This document shows, piece after piece, positions 9,256 to 18,064 of a DNA stretch of 64,000 nt. Source of the DNA: Enemella evansiae (GTDB lineage Bacteria > Pseudomonadota > Alphaproteobacteria > Rhodobacterales > Rhodobacteraceae); assembly GCA_017255395.1 (NCBI GenBank), contig JAFKDC010000013.1, forward strand, positions 88,572 through 152,571. Reading direction: 5' to 3'. A program made the translations under genes and the position numbers. The notes under the pieces are model-generated. The model did not search any database. It saw nothing but the letters and a program-made list of their open reading frames with translations, and was not told where the DNA came from. How positions within the stretch are numbered: position 1 is the first letter of the stretch; every line of letters starts with the position of its first letter.

Positions 9256-9770
9256 GCGTGCACTTCCATCGCCATTCGCCCGCGCTTGCCGTCGACCACG
9301 CGGATTGCAAGGGCCTCGCCCGGTTGCAGATCCGCCAGACCCGAGCGGCGCAGGACCTCGATATGAATGAACACATCTTCCGGCTTTCCGAAGACATTTG
9401 CAAACCCGAAACCCTTGGCCTTGTCGAACCACTTCACCCGGGCGGGCTCCAGCGGTGCATTGGCCATGACCTCCGGGTCGATGTTTTCGAAATCCGCCAG
9501 CGGAACGCCCGCTTCGGGTTCGGGCGGTTCGATTTTCAGCACCTGCGTGGCCTGAACGCCGCGCTCCGTCTTCTGCACCGCGATCTCGATCCGCGCGCCG
9601 TCGGCGACAGAGCTCTGTCCGAAGTTCCGCAGGACATTGGCATGTAAAAGGATGTCCGGCCCGCCATCATCGGCGATCACGAATCCAAAGCCCTTGGAAG
9701 GGTCGAACCACTTCACCCTGCCGTATACCGGCGCCGCCTCGCTGCTGGTCGTCGTCAAATCCGAGTCCAC
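9231..9770 (-). CDS. Cold-shock protein with two CSD domains
   Basis: The 179-residue protein carries two cold-shock domains in tandem. The first has RNP1 KGFGFV (26-31) and RNP2 DILLH (39-43); the second has KGFGFA (119-124) and DVFIH (132-136). Such domains bind single-stranded RNA and DNA and act as RNA chaperones. Two-domain forms are common in alphaproteobacteria, unlike the single-domain CspA of E. coli. A linker of about 25 residues (PPEPEAGVPLADFENIDPE) joins the domains. The ATG at 9770 gives the natural start. The gene leads a two-gene unit with the DUF192 gene. Confidence 0.9.
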   Translation of the reverse strand: MDSDLTTTSSEAAPVYGRVKWFDPSKGFGFVIADDGGPDILLHANVLRNFGQSSVADGARIEIAVQKTERGVQATQVLKIEPPEPEAGVPLADFENIDPEVMANAPLEPARVKWFDKAKGFGFANVFGKPEDVFIHIEVLRRSGLADLQPGEALAIRVVDGKRGRMAMEVHAWETALSR

Positions 9771-9918
9771 TGTACCGACTTATCCCCATGCAAAGCTTGG
9801 AACAGAATGCTCCCCACGCGCAAGAGAGGTTTACCGTCTTTTTGTGTCAGAGGACATACCAAAGTCGCACCCACGCAATTGACGTGACATGAAAAGATCA
9901 AGCAACGTCAATCGATTG

Positions 9919-10524
9919 TCATGGACAAAGGCGCAATACACTCCAATCCGCCGTTATTGTTTCCCGGCTCCACCGGAAGCGGTCATGCAACCGAAAAGCC
10001 CCGTCTGCCCAAAATTCGATCTCTGTCGGGCGGATGCGGTAGCCGCCCCAGAACGGCGGGCGCGCGGGGTCGGTGCCTTCGCGGGCCGTCACCTTCGCCA
10101 CCTCGGCCATCAGGGCGGTGCGCGACGACAGCGGCTGGCTCTGGACCGAGGCCCAGGCCCCGAGGCGGCTCTTGAGCGAACGCGAGGCGTAGTAGGCATC
10201 GGCCTGCGGGCCATCCTCACGCTCGACCGTGCCGCGCACGCGGATCTGGCGGCGCAGGGATTTCCAGTGCATCACGAAAGCCGCCTTGCCAGAGCCCTCG
10301 ATTTCCCGGGCCTTCACCGATCCGTAGTTGGTGTAGAAGACAAAGGCGTCGGCCTCGATCTCTTTCAGCAGCACCATGCGGGCGTTGGGCAGGCCGTCGG
10401 CGTCCACGGTGGACAAGGCAATGGCATTGGGATCGTTGGCTTCGCTGCGCTCGGCCTCTTTCAGCCAGGCACGGGCGATGGCAAAGGGGTCGTCTCCGGC
10501 GAAAATGCCTGTTCTGTCGCTCAT
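9919..10524 (-). CDS. pdxH: Pyridoxamine/pyridoxine 5'-phosphate oxidase
   Basis: The 201-residue FMN enzyme oxidises pyridoxamine or pyridoxine phosphate to pyridoxal 5'-phosphate, the last step of vitamin B6 synthesis and salvage. Diagnostic stretches are [11 protein letters not shown] and FVFYTNYGS (FMN and substrate binding), [41 protein letters not shown], and a C-terminal FRWSRE...WSVLRLCP in place of the usual RLAP. The ATG at 10524 is preceded by CAGGAGACC and gives the normal family length; an upstream extension would run into the fabI leader. It is divergent from fabI, with 136 bases between the start codons. Confidence 0.95.
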   Translation of the reverse strand: MSDRTGIFAGDDPFAIARAWLKEAERSEANDPNAIALSTVDADGLPNARMVLLKEIEADAFVFYTNYGSVKAREIEGSGKAAFVMHWKSLRRQIRVRGTVEREDGPQADAYYASRSLKSRLGAWASVQSQPLSSRTALMAEVAKVTAREGTDPARPPFWGGYRIRPTEIEFWADGAFRLHDRFRWSRETITADWSVLRLCP

Positions 10525-10660
10525 CTCGGGTCTCCTGCGCAGGCGGACGATGGGCCGCAGCGGGGCGGCGTGAATACCGCTTAACAGCAAAGCGGCCTTG
10601 AAGACCACGGGACCATCGCCTAAACGACGCAGAAATAAACCACAGGTGGAAGGGGTGGTC

Positions 10661-11467
10661 ATGTCGAACGGCTTGATGACGGGGAAACGCGGCCTGATCA
10701 TGGGGCTGGCAAACGACAAGTCGATCGCCTGGGGCATCGCCAAGGCGCTTGGCGACGCGGGGGCAGAACTGGCCTTCTCCTATCAGGGCGAGGCGCTGAA
10801 GAAGCGGGTCGATCCGCTGGCGGCGCAGCTGGGGTCCTCGATCGTGCTGCCCTGCGATGTCGGTGACGAGGGCAGCATCGACATGCTGTTCAACGCGCTC
10901 GGCGAAGAGTGGGACAATCTCGACTTCATCGTCCACGCCATCGGCTTTTCCGACAAGAACGAGCTGCGCGGCCGCTACGTCGACACCACGCGCGGCAACT
11001 TCCAGCTGACCATGGACATTTCCGTCTACTCCTTCACCGCCGTCATGCAGCGGGCCGAAAAGATGATGAACCGCGGCGGCAGCGCCCTGACGCTGACCTA
11101 CTACGGCGCCGAACGCATCATGCCGCATTACAATGTCATGGGTGTGGCCAAGGCGGCGCTCGAGGCCTCGGTGCGCTATCTCGCCGAGGATCTGGGCAAG
11201 GACGGCATCCGGGTCAACGCCATTTCCGCCGGGCCGATCAAGACGCTGGCGGCCTCGGGCATCGGCGATTTCCGCTACATCATGAAGTGGAACGAGTACA
11301 ACTCGCCGCTGCGCCGCAACGTGACGATCCAGGACGTCGGCAACTCGGCGCTCTACCTGCTGTCGGATCTGGGCAGCGGCGTGACCGGGGAAACCCACCA
11401 CGTCGACGCCGGGTATCACGTCGTCGGGATGAAGGCCGTGGACGCCCCCGACATCACCAAGGGCTGA
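10661..11467 (+). CDS. fabI: Enoyl-[acyl-carrier-protein] reductase (NADH)
   Basis: The 268-residue protein catalyses the last reductive step of fatty-acid elongation and is the triclosan target. It belongs to the SDR fold with the FabI-specific spacing: [19 protein letters not shown] near the N-terminus (12-30) and the catalytic Tyr157-X6-Lys164 in HYNVMGVAK, then [13 protein letters not shown] (189-201), the flexible substrate loop. The C-terminal [17 protein letters not shown] is typical. ATG 10661 is preceded by GGAAGGGG. Earlier in-frame ATGs lack the conserved start. Confidence 0.95.
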   Translation: MSNGLMTGKRGLIMGLANDKSIAWGIAKALGDAGAELAFSYQGEALKKRVDPLAAQLGSSIVLPCDVGDEGSIDMLFNALGEEWDNLDFIVHAIGFSDKNELRGRYVDTTRGNFQLTMDISVYSFTAVMQRAEKMMNRGGSALTLTYYGAERIMPHYNVMGVAKAALEASVRYLAEDLGKDGIRVNAISAGPIKTLAASGIGDFRYIMKWNEYNSPLRRNVTIQDVGNSALYLLSDLGSGVTGETHHVDAGYHVVGMKAVDAPDITKG

Positions 11468-11564
11468 GCGCGCGGCGGCGCGCCCTCTTGCGGCGCGCCC
11501 GCCTTCCGGCCACTCTGCCGGAACGCGCCGGGCCAAAGGGGCTGCGCGCGGCGGAGCAAGTTTC

Positions 11565-12167
11565 ATGACCCTGACCCATATGATCGCCTTCAACCTGACG
11601 CTGCTGGCCGCCATGGCCGCGCCCGGTCCAGCACTGCTCTATGCCCTGCGCCAGTCCATTGCCGGGGGCTTTCGCACCGGCGTGGTCACCGGCGCCGGGC
11701 TGGCCACCGTCGCGGCGCTCTGGACCGGCGCCGCGCTCCTGGGCCTGAACGCGGTTTTCGCGCTGGTGCCCTGGGCCTATCTCGCGCTGAAGATCACCGG
11801 CGCGCTCTACCTGATTTACGTGGCCTATACGCTCTGGCGCGACGCCCGCCTGCCGGTGGCCGACAGCGCCCGTCCCGGCGCGCGCGCCTTTCTCGGCGGC
11901 ATGCTGGTGAACCTCGCCAACCCGAAAAGCATCCTTTTCGCCGCCTCGGTGCTGATCGTGATCTTCCCGCCGGACCTCGCGCCCGCCGAAAAGGCCCTGA
12001 TCGTCGCCAATCACCTGGCAGTGGAACTGATCGTCTATACCGCTTTCGCGGCGCTGCTCTCGACTCCCGCCGCCCGGGCAGGTTATTTGCGTCTGAAACC
12101 CGTGATCGACCGTGTGGCCGGCGCCATCCTCGGCGCGCTCGGCCTGCGGCTCCTGCTGGACCGCTAG
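11565..12167 (+). CDS. LysE/RhtB family exporter (first of two)
   Basis: The 200-residue integral membrane protein has the LysE/RhtB pattern: an N-terminal helix with AAPGPALLYALRQSI, about six hydrophobic helices, a central GGMLVNLANPKSILFAASV and a C-terminal small helix. Family members export amino acids and related compounds. The next gene begins one base after this stop codon (TAG-G-ATG) and encodes a second LysE-like protein. The two may form a unit or be an old tandem duplication. The substrate is not predictable. Confidence 0.88.
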   Translation: MTLTHMIAFNLTLLAAMAAPGPALLYALRQSIAGGFRTGVVTGAGLATVAALWTGAALLGLNAVFALVPWAYLALKITGALYLIYVAYTLWRDARLPVADSARPGARAFLGGMLVNLANPKSILFAASVLIVIFPPDLAPAEKALIVANHLAVELIVYTAFAALLSTPAARAGYLRLKPVIDRVAGAILGALGLRLLLDR

Positions 12168-12168
12168 G

Positions 12169-12780
12169 ATGACCCCTGCCCTCTTTGCCTCTGTCGTGCT
12201 GGTGCACCTTCTGGCAGCCATGAGCCCCGGCCCCTCCTTCGTGGTCTGCGTCAGGACGGCGGCCTCGGAAGGGCTGCGCACGGCGCTGGCGCTTTCGGCG
12301 GGCTTCGGCCTTGGCGCCGGGCTCTGGGCGGCGGGCGCCATGGCCGGCCTCGCCCTGCTGTTCGAACTGATCCCGCCGCTCTTCACCGCGCTGAAGGTGG
12401 TCGGCGGCCTCTTCCTGATCTGGATCGCCATCGGCATGTGGCGCCACGCCCCCGACCCGCTGCCGCAGCTGGGCGAGACCCGCCCCCGCAGCGCCTGGGC
12501 CGCCTTCCGCTTCGGTTTCCTGACCTATGCAACCAACCCGAAACCGGCGATCTTCTTCGGCGCCGTCTTCGTGGGCCTGGTGCCTGCCGAGACGCCGCTG
12601 GCGGCCCGCGCCGCACTGGTCGCCGCGATCACCGTCAACGAAGCGCTCTGGTACGCCCTCGTGTCCCGCGTCTTCTCGTTGCCGAAGGCCCGCGCCGCCT
12701 ACGCGCGCGTCAAGGCCCGCATCGACCGCGCCTTCGGATCGCTCATCGCCGCCTTCGGCCTCAAGATCGCCCTCACCTGA
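12169..12780 (+). CDS. LysE/RhtB family exporter (second of two)
   Basis: The 203-residue membrane protein carries [29 protein letters not shown] at its N-terminus and [25 protein letters not shown] in the middle, both LysE/RhtB hallmarks. The ATG at 12169 lies one base after the previous stop, consistent with translational coupling. It resembles the preceding protein in layout but differs greatly in sequence, so it is not a recent duplication. Probable amino-acid exporter; substrate unknown. Confidence 0.88.
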   Translation: MTPALFASVVLVHLLAAMSPGPSFVVCVRTAASEGLRTALALSAGFGLGAGLWAAGAMAGLALLFELIPPLFTALKVVGGLFLIWIAIGMWRHAPDPLPQLGETRPRSAWAAFRFGFLTYATNPKPAIFFGAVFVGLVPAETPLAARAALVAAITVNEALWYALVSRVFSLPKARAAYARVKARIDRAFGSLIAAFGLKIALT

Positions 12781-12814
12781 CCCGCACCCAGCCGCCAAAG
12801 CCAAGGAGAGCCCC

Positions 12815-13318
12815 ATGGACAACCGCCTGCCCCACGAGAAGGGCTTTCACGTCAGCTGGGACCAGCTGCACCGCGACGCCCGCGCCCTGGCCTGGCGCCT
12901 GCAGGGACAGGGCCCGGACGGGGGCCAGTGGCGCGCCGTGGTCGCCATCACCCGCGGCGGCATGGCCCCCGCGATGATCGTCGCGCGCGAACTCGACATC
13001 CGCACCGTCGACACGATCAGCGTCAAAAGCTACAACCATCAGACCCAGTCCGCCCCCCAGATCATCAAGGCCCCCGATCCGCAGGTCATAGGCGACGGCA
13101 CCGGCATCCTGGTGGTCGACGACCTCGTCGACACCGGCCGCACACTCGAGGTGGTGCGCGGCCACATGCCGAAGGCCCAGATCGCCACGGTCTACGCCAA
13201 ACCGCAGGGCCGCCCGCAGGTCGATACCTTCATCACCGAGGTCAGCCAGGACACCTGGATCTTCTTCCCCTGGGACATGGCGCTGCAATACGTCAAACCC
13301 TACCGCGGCGCCGACTGA
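12815..13318 (+). CDS. gpt: Xanthine(-guanine) phosphoribosyltransferase
   Basis: The 167-residue protein has the type I phosphoribosyltransferase PRPP-binding motif [12 protein letters not shown] (99-110), the phosphate loop AITRGGM (45-51) and the C-terminal WIFFPWD characteristic of Gpt. It converts xanthine and guanine to nucleotides for purine salvage. A clear AAGGAGAG ribosome site precedes the ATG at 12815. It follows the two exporters closely on the same strand and may share a transcript. Another purine-salvage enzyme, hpt, lies at the far right of the window. Confidence 0.92.
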   Translation: MDNRLPHEKGFHVSWDQLHRDARALAWRLQGQGPDGGQWRAVVAITRGGMAPAMIVARELDIRTVDTISVKSYNHQTQSAPQIIKAPDPQVIGDGTGILVVDDLVDTGRTLEVVRGHMPKAQIATVYAKPQGRPQVDTFITEVSQDTWIFFPWDMALQYVKPYRGAD

Positions 13319-13379
13319 GCAGACAAAGCGTCCCATCCGCCAAATCCCGGGGACAGCCCGGCTCCTTTGGTCTGAAATT

Positions 13380-13460
13380 ACCGCGGGCCCGGGGCAGTGC
13401 CCCGGACGGGGGTCTGGGGGCATAGCCCCCAGGGGGGAATGCGCCCCCGCAAAGGGGGCC
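13380..13460. repeat. G+C-rich intergenic hairpin cluster between gpt and qorB
   Basis: Three short palindromes stand in a row: CCGGGGCA-GTGCCCCGG-type, TGGGGGC-ATA-GCCCCCA and GCCCCCGCAAAGGGGGC. They sit between convergent genes and probably act as a two-way transcript end. The same kind of element recurs at several other sites in the window. Confidence 0.6.
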
Positions 13461-13478
13461 CATCGCGGCAAACCCGCC

Positions 13479-14363
13479 TCAACCGGCGGCCACCTCCGGG
13501 CGCATCCCCGCCCGCAGCGTCTCGCGCCAGCCGGTGGTGGGGCGCCCGATCAGCCGCGACAGCGTCCGGTCCTCGCTGTAAAGCCCGCCCTCCGACGCAC
13601 CGCGATCGCTGTCCGCCAGCATCGCGGCCACCGGCCCCGGCAACCCCGCGCCCTCCAGCGCCGCCGCATAGCCCGCCTCGTCAAGCGCCACGTAGGGCAC
13701 CGTCTTGCCGCTGATGGCGGACATCTCCGCCGCGAACTCCGTCAGGGTAAAGCTCTCGTCGCCCGCCAGCTCGAACACCCTCCCGCTCTCGGGCAACACG
13801 CCGCGCAGGACCGTGGCCGCCGCCTCGGCATAGTCGCGCCGCGCAGCGCCGGAAATGCGCCCCTCACCCGCCGCACCGTAAAGCGCACCAAGACCCACGG
13901 CGGTCTCTGCGCCCATCACGTAGTTCTCCGTGTACCAGCCGTTGCGCAAGACGGCGTAACGCAGTCCCGACTCCGCCAGCGCGCGTTCCGTCGCCACATG
14001 CTCGGACGGCAGGATGGTCAGCGGCGACTCGGTGGCGCGCAGGATCGAGGTATAGGCGACGAAGCCCACCCCCGCCTCGACCGCCGACGCGATGGCCACC
14101 CTGTGCTGCGCCTCGCGGTCGCCCACCGCGTTCGACGAAATCAGCAGTAACCGTTCCACCCCCTCGAAGGCCGCGCGCAACGACGCCGCATCGGTGTAAT
14201 CGCCCATCCGTACGGTGACGCCCCATGCCTCCAGCGCCGCCGCCGCCTCGGGCCGCCGGACCAGCGCACCGATGCTGCCGGGCGCCTCGGTCTTCAGAAG
14301 CGCCTCGATCACCAGCGCCCCCAGTTGCCCCGAGGCCCCTGTTACGAGATATTTCAAAGCCAT
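13479..14363 (-). CDS. qorB: NAD(P)H-binding NmrA-like oxidoreductase, QorB type
   Basis: The 294-residue protein has an N-terminal Rossmann motif VTGASGQLG (residues 7-15) and the NmrA-like body (LVRRPEAA, VRMGDY, LLLISS, LRNGWYTENY). The closest match I recognise is the QorB (YtfG) NAD(P)H:quinone reductase group. In E. coli qorB is divergent from the HxlR-type regulator ytfH, and exactly this arrangement is present here. It would reduce quinones and limit redox stress in the cytoplasm. The ATG at 14363 begins MALKYLVTGA. Longer forms run backwards through the regulator gene and are artefacts. Confidence 0.8.
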   Translation of the reverse strand: MALKYLVTGASGQLGALVIEALLKTEAPGSIGALVRRPEAAAALEAWGVTVRMGDYTDAASLRAAFEGVERLLLISSNAVGDREAQHRVAIASAVEAGVGFVAYTSILRATESPLTILPSEHVATERALAESGLRYAVLRNGWYTENYVMGAETAVGLGALYGAAGEGRISGAARRDYAEAAATVLRGVLPESGRVFELAGDESFTLTEFAAEMSAISGKTVPYVALDEAGYAAALEGAGLPGPVAAMLADSDRGASEGGLYSEDRTLSRLIGRPTTGWRETLRAGMRPEVAAG

Positions 14364-14403
14364 GAGTCTGTCCTTTCTCAACATCGGTCCCAAATCGGGA
14401 TAT

Positions 14404-14420
14404 GGTCTCAAACGTAGACC
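14404..14420. promoter_or_regulatory. Candidate operator between qorB and the HxlR regulator
   Basis: GGTCT-N7-AGACC is an inverted repeat located midway in the 90-base gap between the divergent start codons. It is a natural candidate for the binding site of the neighbouring HxlR-type repressor. Confidence 0.45.
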
Positions 14421-14453
14421 TAAAGGCAACATTCGTGAAGGAGGCACAAAATC

Positions 14454-14852
14454 ATGACCAGGGAACAGCCGGGGAACCTCCTCTTCGCCGACGCCTACCG
14501 CACCGCGCCGGATGTGCGCGACAAATGCCCGATCCGCGACGTGCTCGACCGGGTCGGCCAGAAGTGGACACTGCTCATCCTCATCAACCTCGAACCGGCG
14601 CCGCAGCGGTTTTCCGCGCTGCAACGGCAGGTCGGTGACATCTCCAAGCGGATGCTGACCCAGACCCTGCGCGACCTCGAACGCGATGGCCTGATCGCCC
14701 GCACGGTCTACCCGACGAAACCACCGGCGGTGGAATACGCGCTGACCGACCTCGGCCGCTCCGCCCTGCATCCGATCGCCGCCCTCAGCCACTGGGCAGA
14801 GGAAAATCACGCGACCATCCGCGCCGCCCGCGCCACCTTCGACGCGGTCTGA
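14454..14852 (+). CDS. HxlR family transcriptional regulator (YtfH-like)
   Basis: The 132-residue protein is a winged-helix HxlR domain: [48 protein letters not shown], then the wing [14 protein letters not shown]. Cys25, just before the first helix, is at the place where redox-sensing members such as YodB, HypR and QorR carry their sensor cysteine. By position it probably represses qorB and itself in response to quinones or oxidants. The ATG at 14454 follows a GAAGGAGGC ribosome site. Confidence 0.88.
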   Translation: MTREQPGNLLFADAYRTAPDVRDKCPIRDVLDRVGQKWTLLILINLEPAPQRFSALQRQVGDISKRMLTQTLRDLERDGLIARTVYPTKPPAVEYALTDLGRSALHPIAALSHWAEENHATIRAARATFDAV

Positions 14853-14860
14853 CCCCGCCA

Positions 14861-14923
14861 GAATTTCTTCTGTCCGTAAATATCCCGGGGGGAGGCCGCA
14901 GGCCGGGGGGCAGCGCCCCCTCG
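14861..14923. repeat. Rhodobacterales-type intergenic repeat
   Basis: A pyrimidine stretch and A-run (TTCTTCTGTCCGTAAATAT) is followed by G+C-rich hairpins (GGAGGCCGCAGGCC and GGGGGGCAGCGCCCCCT). Related copies occur at 19601-19660, 27811-27866 and 32421-32513. Confidence 0.55.
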
Positions 14924-14967
14924 TTCACCGCCCGCCCCTCGCCACATGTTCGATCCAAAGGGCCGCC

Positions 14968-16164
14968 ATGACCACACGCACCGACGCCACCTTCTTTCCG
15001 CCGATCCCCGAGGCACAACGCTGGCTGAAAGGCGTGACCTTTCCGCCCGACCGCCCGCTGATCAACCTCAGCCAGGCCGCCCCCGCCGAACCGCCGCCAC
15101 CCGAAATGCTGCACGCCATGGCGGGCTTCCTGCAAGAGCCCGCGACACATCTCTACGGCCCCGTCCTCGGCCTGCCCGCCCTCCGCGCGGCTCTGGCCGA
15201 GGACTGGGCCCGGCACTACGGCGCCCCCGTCACGGCCGGGCAGATCGGCATCACCCAGGGCTGCAACCAGGCCTTTGCCGCGACCCTCTCGGCGCTCACC
15301 ACCGAGGGTGACGAGGTCATTGTCCCGACGCCCTGGTACTTCAACCACAAGATGTGGCTGGACATGAGCGGGCTGCGCGCCGTGCCCCTGCCCACCGGCG
15401 CCGACCTGATCCCCGAGGCCGATGCCGCGCGCCCGCTGATCAGCGCAAGAACCCGCGCCATCGTCCTGGTCACGCCGAACAATCCGACCGGCGCAGAATA
15501 TCCGCCCGAGACCCTGCGCGCCTTCTTCGACCTGGCCCGCGCGCATGGGCTGAAGCTGGTCGTCGACGAGACCTACCGCGATTTCCATTCCCGGCCCGGC
15601 GCCCCGCACGATCTTCTGACCACGCCCGGATGGGACGACACGCTGATCCAGCTCTACAGCTTCTCCAAGGCCTACCGCCTGACCGGCCACCGTGTCGGCG
15701 CGGTGATCGCCAACCCGGACCTGCTGCACCAGATCGAGAAGTTTCAGGACACCGTGGCGATCTGTGCGCCCACGCTGGGCCAGAAGGCCGCGCTCTGGGG
15801 CCTGCAGAACCTGGGCGACTGGAAAGACGCGCAGCGGCAGGAGATCCTGACCCGCCGCGCCGCCATCGCCGAGGGTTTCGGCCCCCTGCGGGATCGCGGC
15901 TGGCGGCTGCGCGGGCTCGGCGCCTATTTCGCCTATCTCGACCATCCCTTCGCGGAAGGCGCCGCGGCCCTCGCCCCGCGTCTGGTGCGCGAGGCAGGCG
16001 TTCTGACCCTGCCCGCCACCATGTTCACGCCACCCGGCGATGCCTCGGGCGAGCGCTGCCTGCGCGTGGCCTTCGCCAATACCGACAGCGCCGGTCTGGC
16101 CCGGGTCCTCGACCGGCTGGCAGGGGTGGAGGGCCCCCTTGCCACCCCTTCGGGCGCAGCGTAG
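14968..16164 (+). CDS. Class I/II pyridoxal-phosphate aminotransferase
   Basis: The 398-residue fold-type I enzyme shows TPNNPTGAEYPP (169-180), VVDETYRDF (198-206) and the PLP lysine Lys234 in SFSKAYRLTGHRVG. It transfers an amino group between an amino acid and a 2-oxo acid in the cytoplasm. Substrate cannot be read from the sequence; the family includes aspartate, aromatic and methionine aminotransferases. The ATG at 14968 is preceded by AAAGGG. It stands 36 bases before the ppiD-like gene and may share a transcript with it. Confidence 0.88.
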   Translation: MTTRTDATFFPPIPEAQRWLKGVTFPPDRPLINLSQAAPAEPPPPEMLHAMAGFLQEPATHLYGPVLGLPALRAALAEDWARHYGAPVTAGQIGITQGCNQAFAATLSALTTEGDEVIVPTPWYFNHKMWLDMSGLRAVPLPTGADLIPEADAARPLISARTRAIVLVTPNNPTGAEYPPETLRAFFDLARAHGLKLVVDETYRDFHSRPGAPHDLLTTPGWDDTLIQLYSFSKAYRLTGHRVGAVIANPDLLHQIEKFQDTVAICAPTLGQKAALWGLQNLGDWKDAQRQEILTRRAAIAEGFGPLRDRGWRLRGLGAYFAYLDHPFAEGAAALAPRLVREAGVLTLPATMFTPPGDASGERCLRVAFANTDSAGLARVLDRLAGVEGPLATPSGAA

Positions 16165-16200
16165 ACAAGCCCGGAAAATTCGCGGGCAGAGGAGCGCAGC

Positions 16201-18054
16201 ATGGCACGCAAAACCGGGAAAGTCGGCGGTATGGCAGGCTGGCTGTTGCTGGGGCTTCTGCTGCTGGCGCTGGGGGGCTTCGGCGCGACCAGCTTCTCGG
16301 GCAATCTCCGCAGCATCGGCTCTGTCGGCGAGACCCCGATCCCGGTCTCGACCTACGCCCGCAGCCTGCAAAACGAGATCCGCGCCATCGAGGCCCAGCA
16401 GGGCGGCGCCATGACCTTCCAGCAGGCGCAGGCACGCAATATCCCGCAACAGGTGCTGTCGCAGATGGTGGTGACCGCCGCCCTGAAGGAAGAGGCCGAC
16501 ACGCTGGGCATCTCGGTCGGCGACGACAAGCTGGCGCAGGACCTGCGCGCGATCCAGGCCTTTCGCGGGACCGACGGCAGCTTCAACCGCGAAGCCTACC
16601 GCATGACGCTGGAAAACGCGGGCCTGTCGGAACGCGAGTTCGAGGAACAGCTGCGCGGCGAAAGCGCCTCGACCCTGCTGCAGGGCGCGGTTCTGGCCGG
16701 CATCAAGATGCCGCCGGCCTATCTGGACACGCTCATCGCCTATACCGGCGAGCGTCGCAGCTTCAGCTGGGCCGAGGTCAGCGCCGACGCGGGCGATCTG
16801 GACACCGGCACCACCGAGGCCACCGAGGACGACCTGCGCGCCTTCTACGAAGAGAACATCGGCGCCTTCACCCGGCCCCGGACCAAGGACATCACCTATG
16901 CCTGGCTGACGCCCGAGATGATCGTCGAGACCGTAGAGGTCGACGAGGACTCGCTGCGCGCCGCCTATGAAGAGCGCTCGGCCCAGTACAACATGCCCGA
17001 GCGGCGGCTGGCCGAACGGCTCGTCTTCGCCAACGAGGCGGCGGCGCAGGACGCGGCAGAGCGCATCGCCGCCGGGGAAGTGACCTTCGAGGACCTCGTG
17101 GCGAAACGCGATCTCGACCTCGCCGACGTCGATCTGGGGGACGTCAGCCGCGCCGATCTGGGCGAGGCCGCCGAGACGGTCTTTGCCGCAGAGGTCGGCA
17201 GCGTCACCGGCCCCGCGCAAAGCGACCTCGGCGTCGCGCTTTACCGCGTCAACGCCGTGCTGCCCGCGCAGGAAACCAGCTTCGAGGACGCGCTGCCCGA
17301 CCTGCGCGGCGAGCTTGCGCTGGACCGCGCGCGCCGCGTGGTGGAACAGCAGGCGCAGGGCTTCGACGATGAACTCGCCGGCGGTGTGACGTTGGAGGAA
17401 CTGGCCGAGACAACCGACATGGAACTGGGGCAGATCGACTGGAATTCACGGGCCGAAGGCACGGTGACGGGCTACGAGGCCTTCCGCGCCGCCGCCGAAG
17501 CCGCCGAAGAAGGCGACTATCCCGAAATCGCCGAGCTGGGCGACGGCGGGGTCTTCGCGCTGCGTGTCGACGGCATCGCCGAGGCCGCGCCCTACACCTT
17601 CGACGAGGTCCGCGACGAGGTCCGCGCCGCCTACGATGCACAGGCCCGCGCCAATGCCGCGCTGGAACAGGCCGAGGCGCTGCTGGCGCCGCTGGCCGGG
17701 GATGCCAGCTTCGAGGAGATGGGGCTGGAGCAGCGCACCGAAACCGGGCTGTCGCGCACCTCTTTCGGCTCCGACCTGCCGCCCGAGGTGCTGGAACGCG
17801 TCTTTACCATGCGCCCCGCCGAAACCGCGGCCATCGCCACCGGCGACAGCGCGATCGTGGTGCGCCTCGACGACATCCTGCCCGCCGAGACCGAAAGCCC
17901 GCAGGCGCAGCAGCTGGCGCGGTTCTTCGGCGATCAGGCGGCGCAGGACGTGGCGCAGGATCTCTTCCGCGCGCTGGCGACCGACATTCAGGACCGCGCC
18001 GGTGTCAGCATCGATCAGGCGGCACTGAACGCCGTACACGCGAACTTCCAGTAA
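16201..18054 (+). CDS. PpiD-like membrane-anchored peptidyl-prolyl isomerase (SurA_N domain)
   Basis: The 617-residue protein has a single N-terminal membrane helix (about residues 14-30), then a SurA N-terminal-like chaperone region with VSTYARSLQNEI, LSQMVVTAALKEEA and FNREAYRMTLENAGLSEREFEEQLR. A parvulin-like PPIase region follows (about 262-355, with AAERIAAGEVTFEDL and a GPAQSDLGVALYRV end). It would help fold outer-membrane and periplasmic proteins. Acidic composition is typical of the group. ATG 16201 follows GAGGAG. trpE begins 10 bases after the stop, so the two are almost certainly co-transcribed. Confidence 0.88.
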   Translation: MARKTGKVGGMAGWLLLGLLLLALGGFGATSFSGNLRSIGSVGETPIPVSTYARSLQNEIRAIEAQQGGAMTFQQAQARNIPQQVLSQMVVTAALKEEADTLGISVGDDKLAQDLRAIQAFRGTDGSFNREAYRMTLENAGLSEREFEEQLRGESASTLLQGAVLAGIKMPPAYLDTLIAYTGERRSFSWAEVSADAGDLDTGTTEATEDDLRAFYEENIGAFTRPRTKDITYAWLTPEMIVETVEVDEDSLRAAYEERSAQYNMPERRLAERLVFANEAAAQDAAERIAAGEVTFEDLVAKRDLDLADVDLGDVSRADLGEAAETVFAAEVGSVTGPAQSDLGVALYRVNAVLPAQETSFEDALPDLRGELALDRARRVVEQQAQGFDDELAGGVTLEELAETTDMELGQIDWNSRAEGTVTGYEAFRAAAEAAEEGDYPEIAELGDGGVFALRVDGIAEAAPYTFDEVRDEVRAAYDAQARANAALEQAEALLAPLAGDASFEEMGLEQRTETGLSRTSFGSDLPPEVLERVFTMRPAETAAIATGDSAIVVRLDDILPAETESPQAQQLARFFGDQAAQDVAQDLFRALATDIQDRAGVSIDQAALNAVHANFQ

Positions 18055-18064
18055 GGTCCCGCCC

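Noticed and set aside
18055..18064. Tryptophan attenuator before trpE
   Set aside because: Only 10 bases separate trpE from the upstream gene; no leader peptide with tandem Trp codons is visible.
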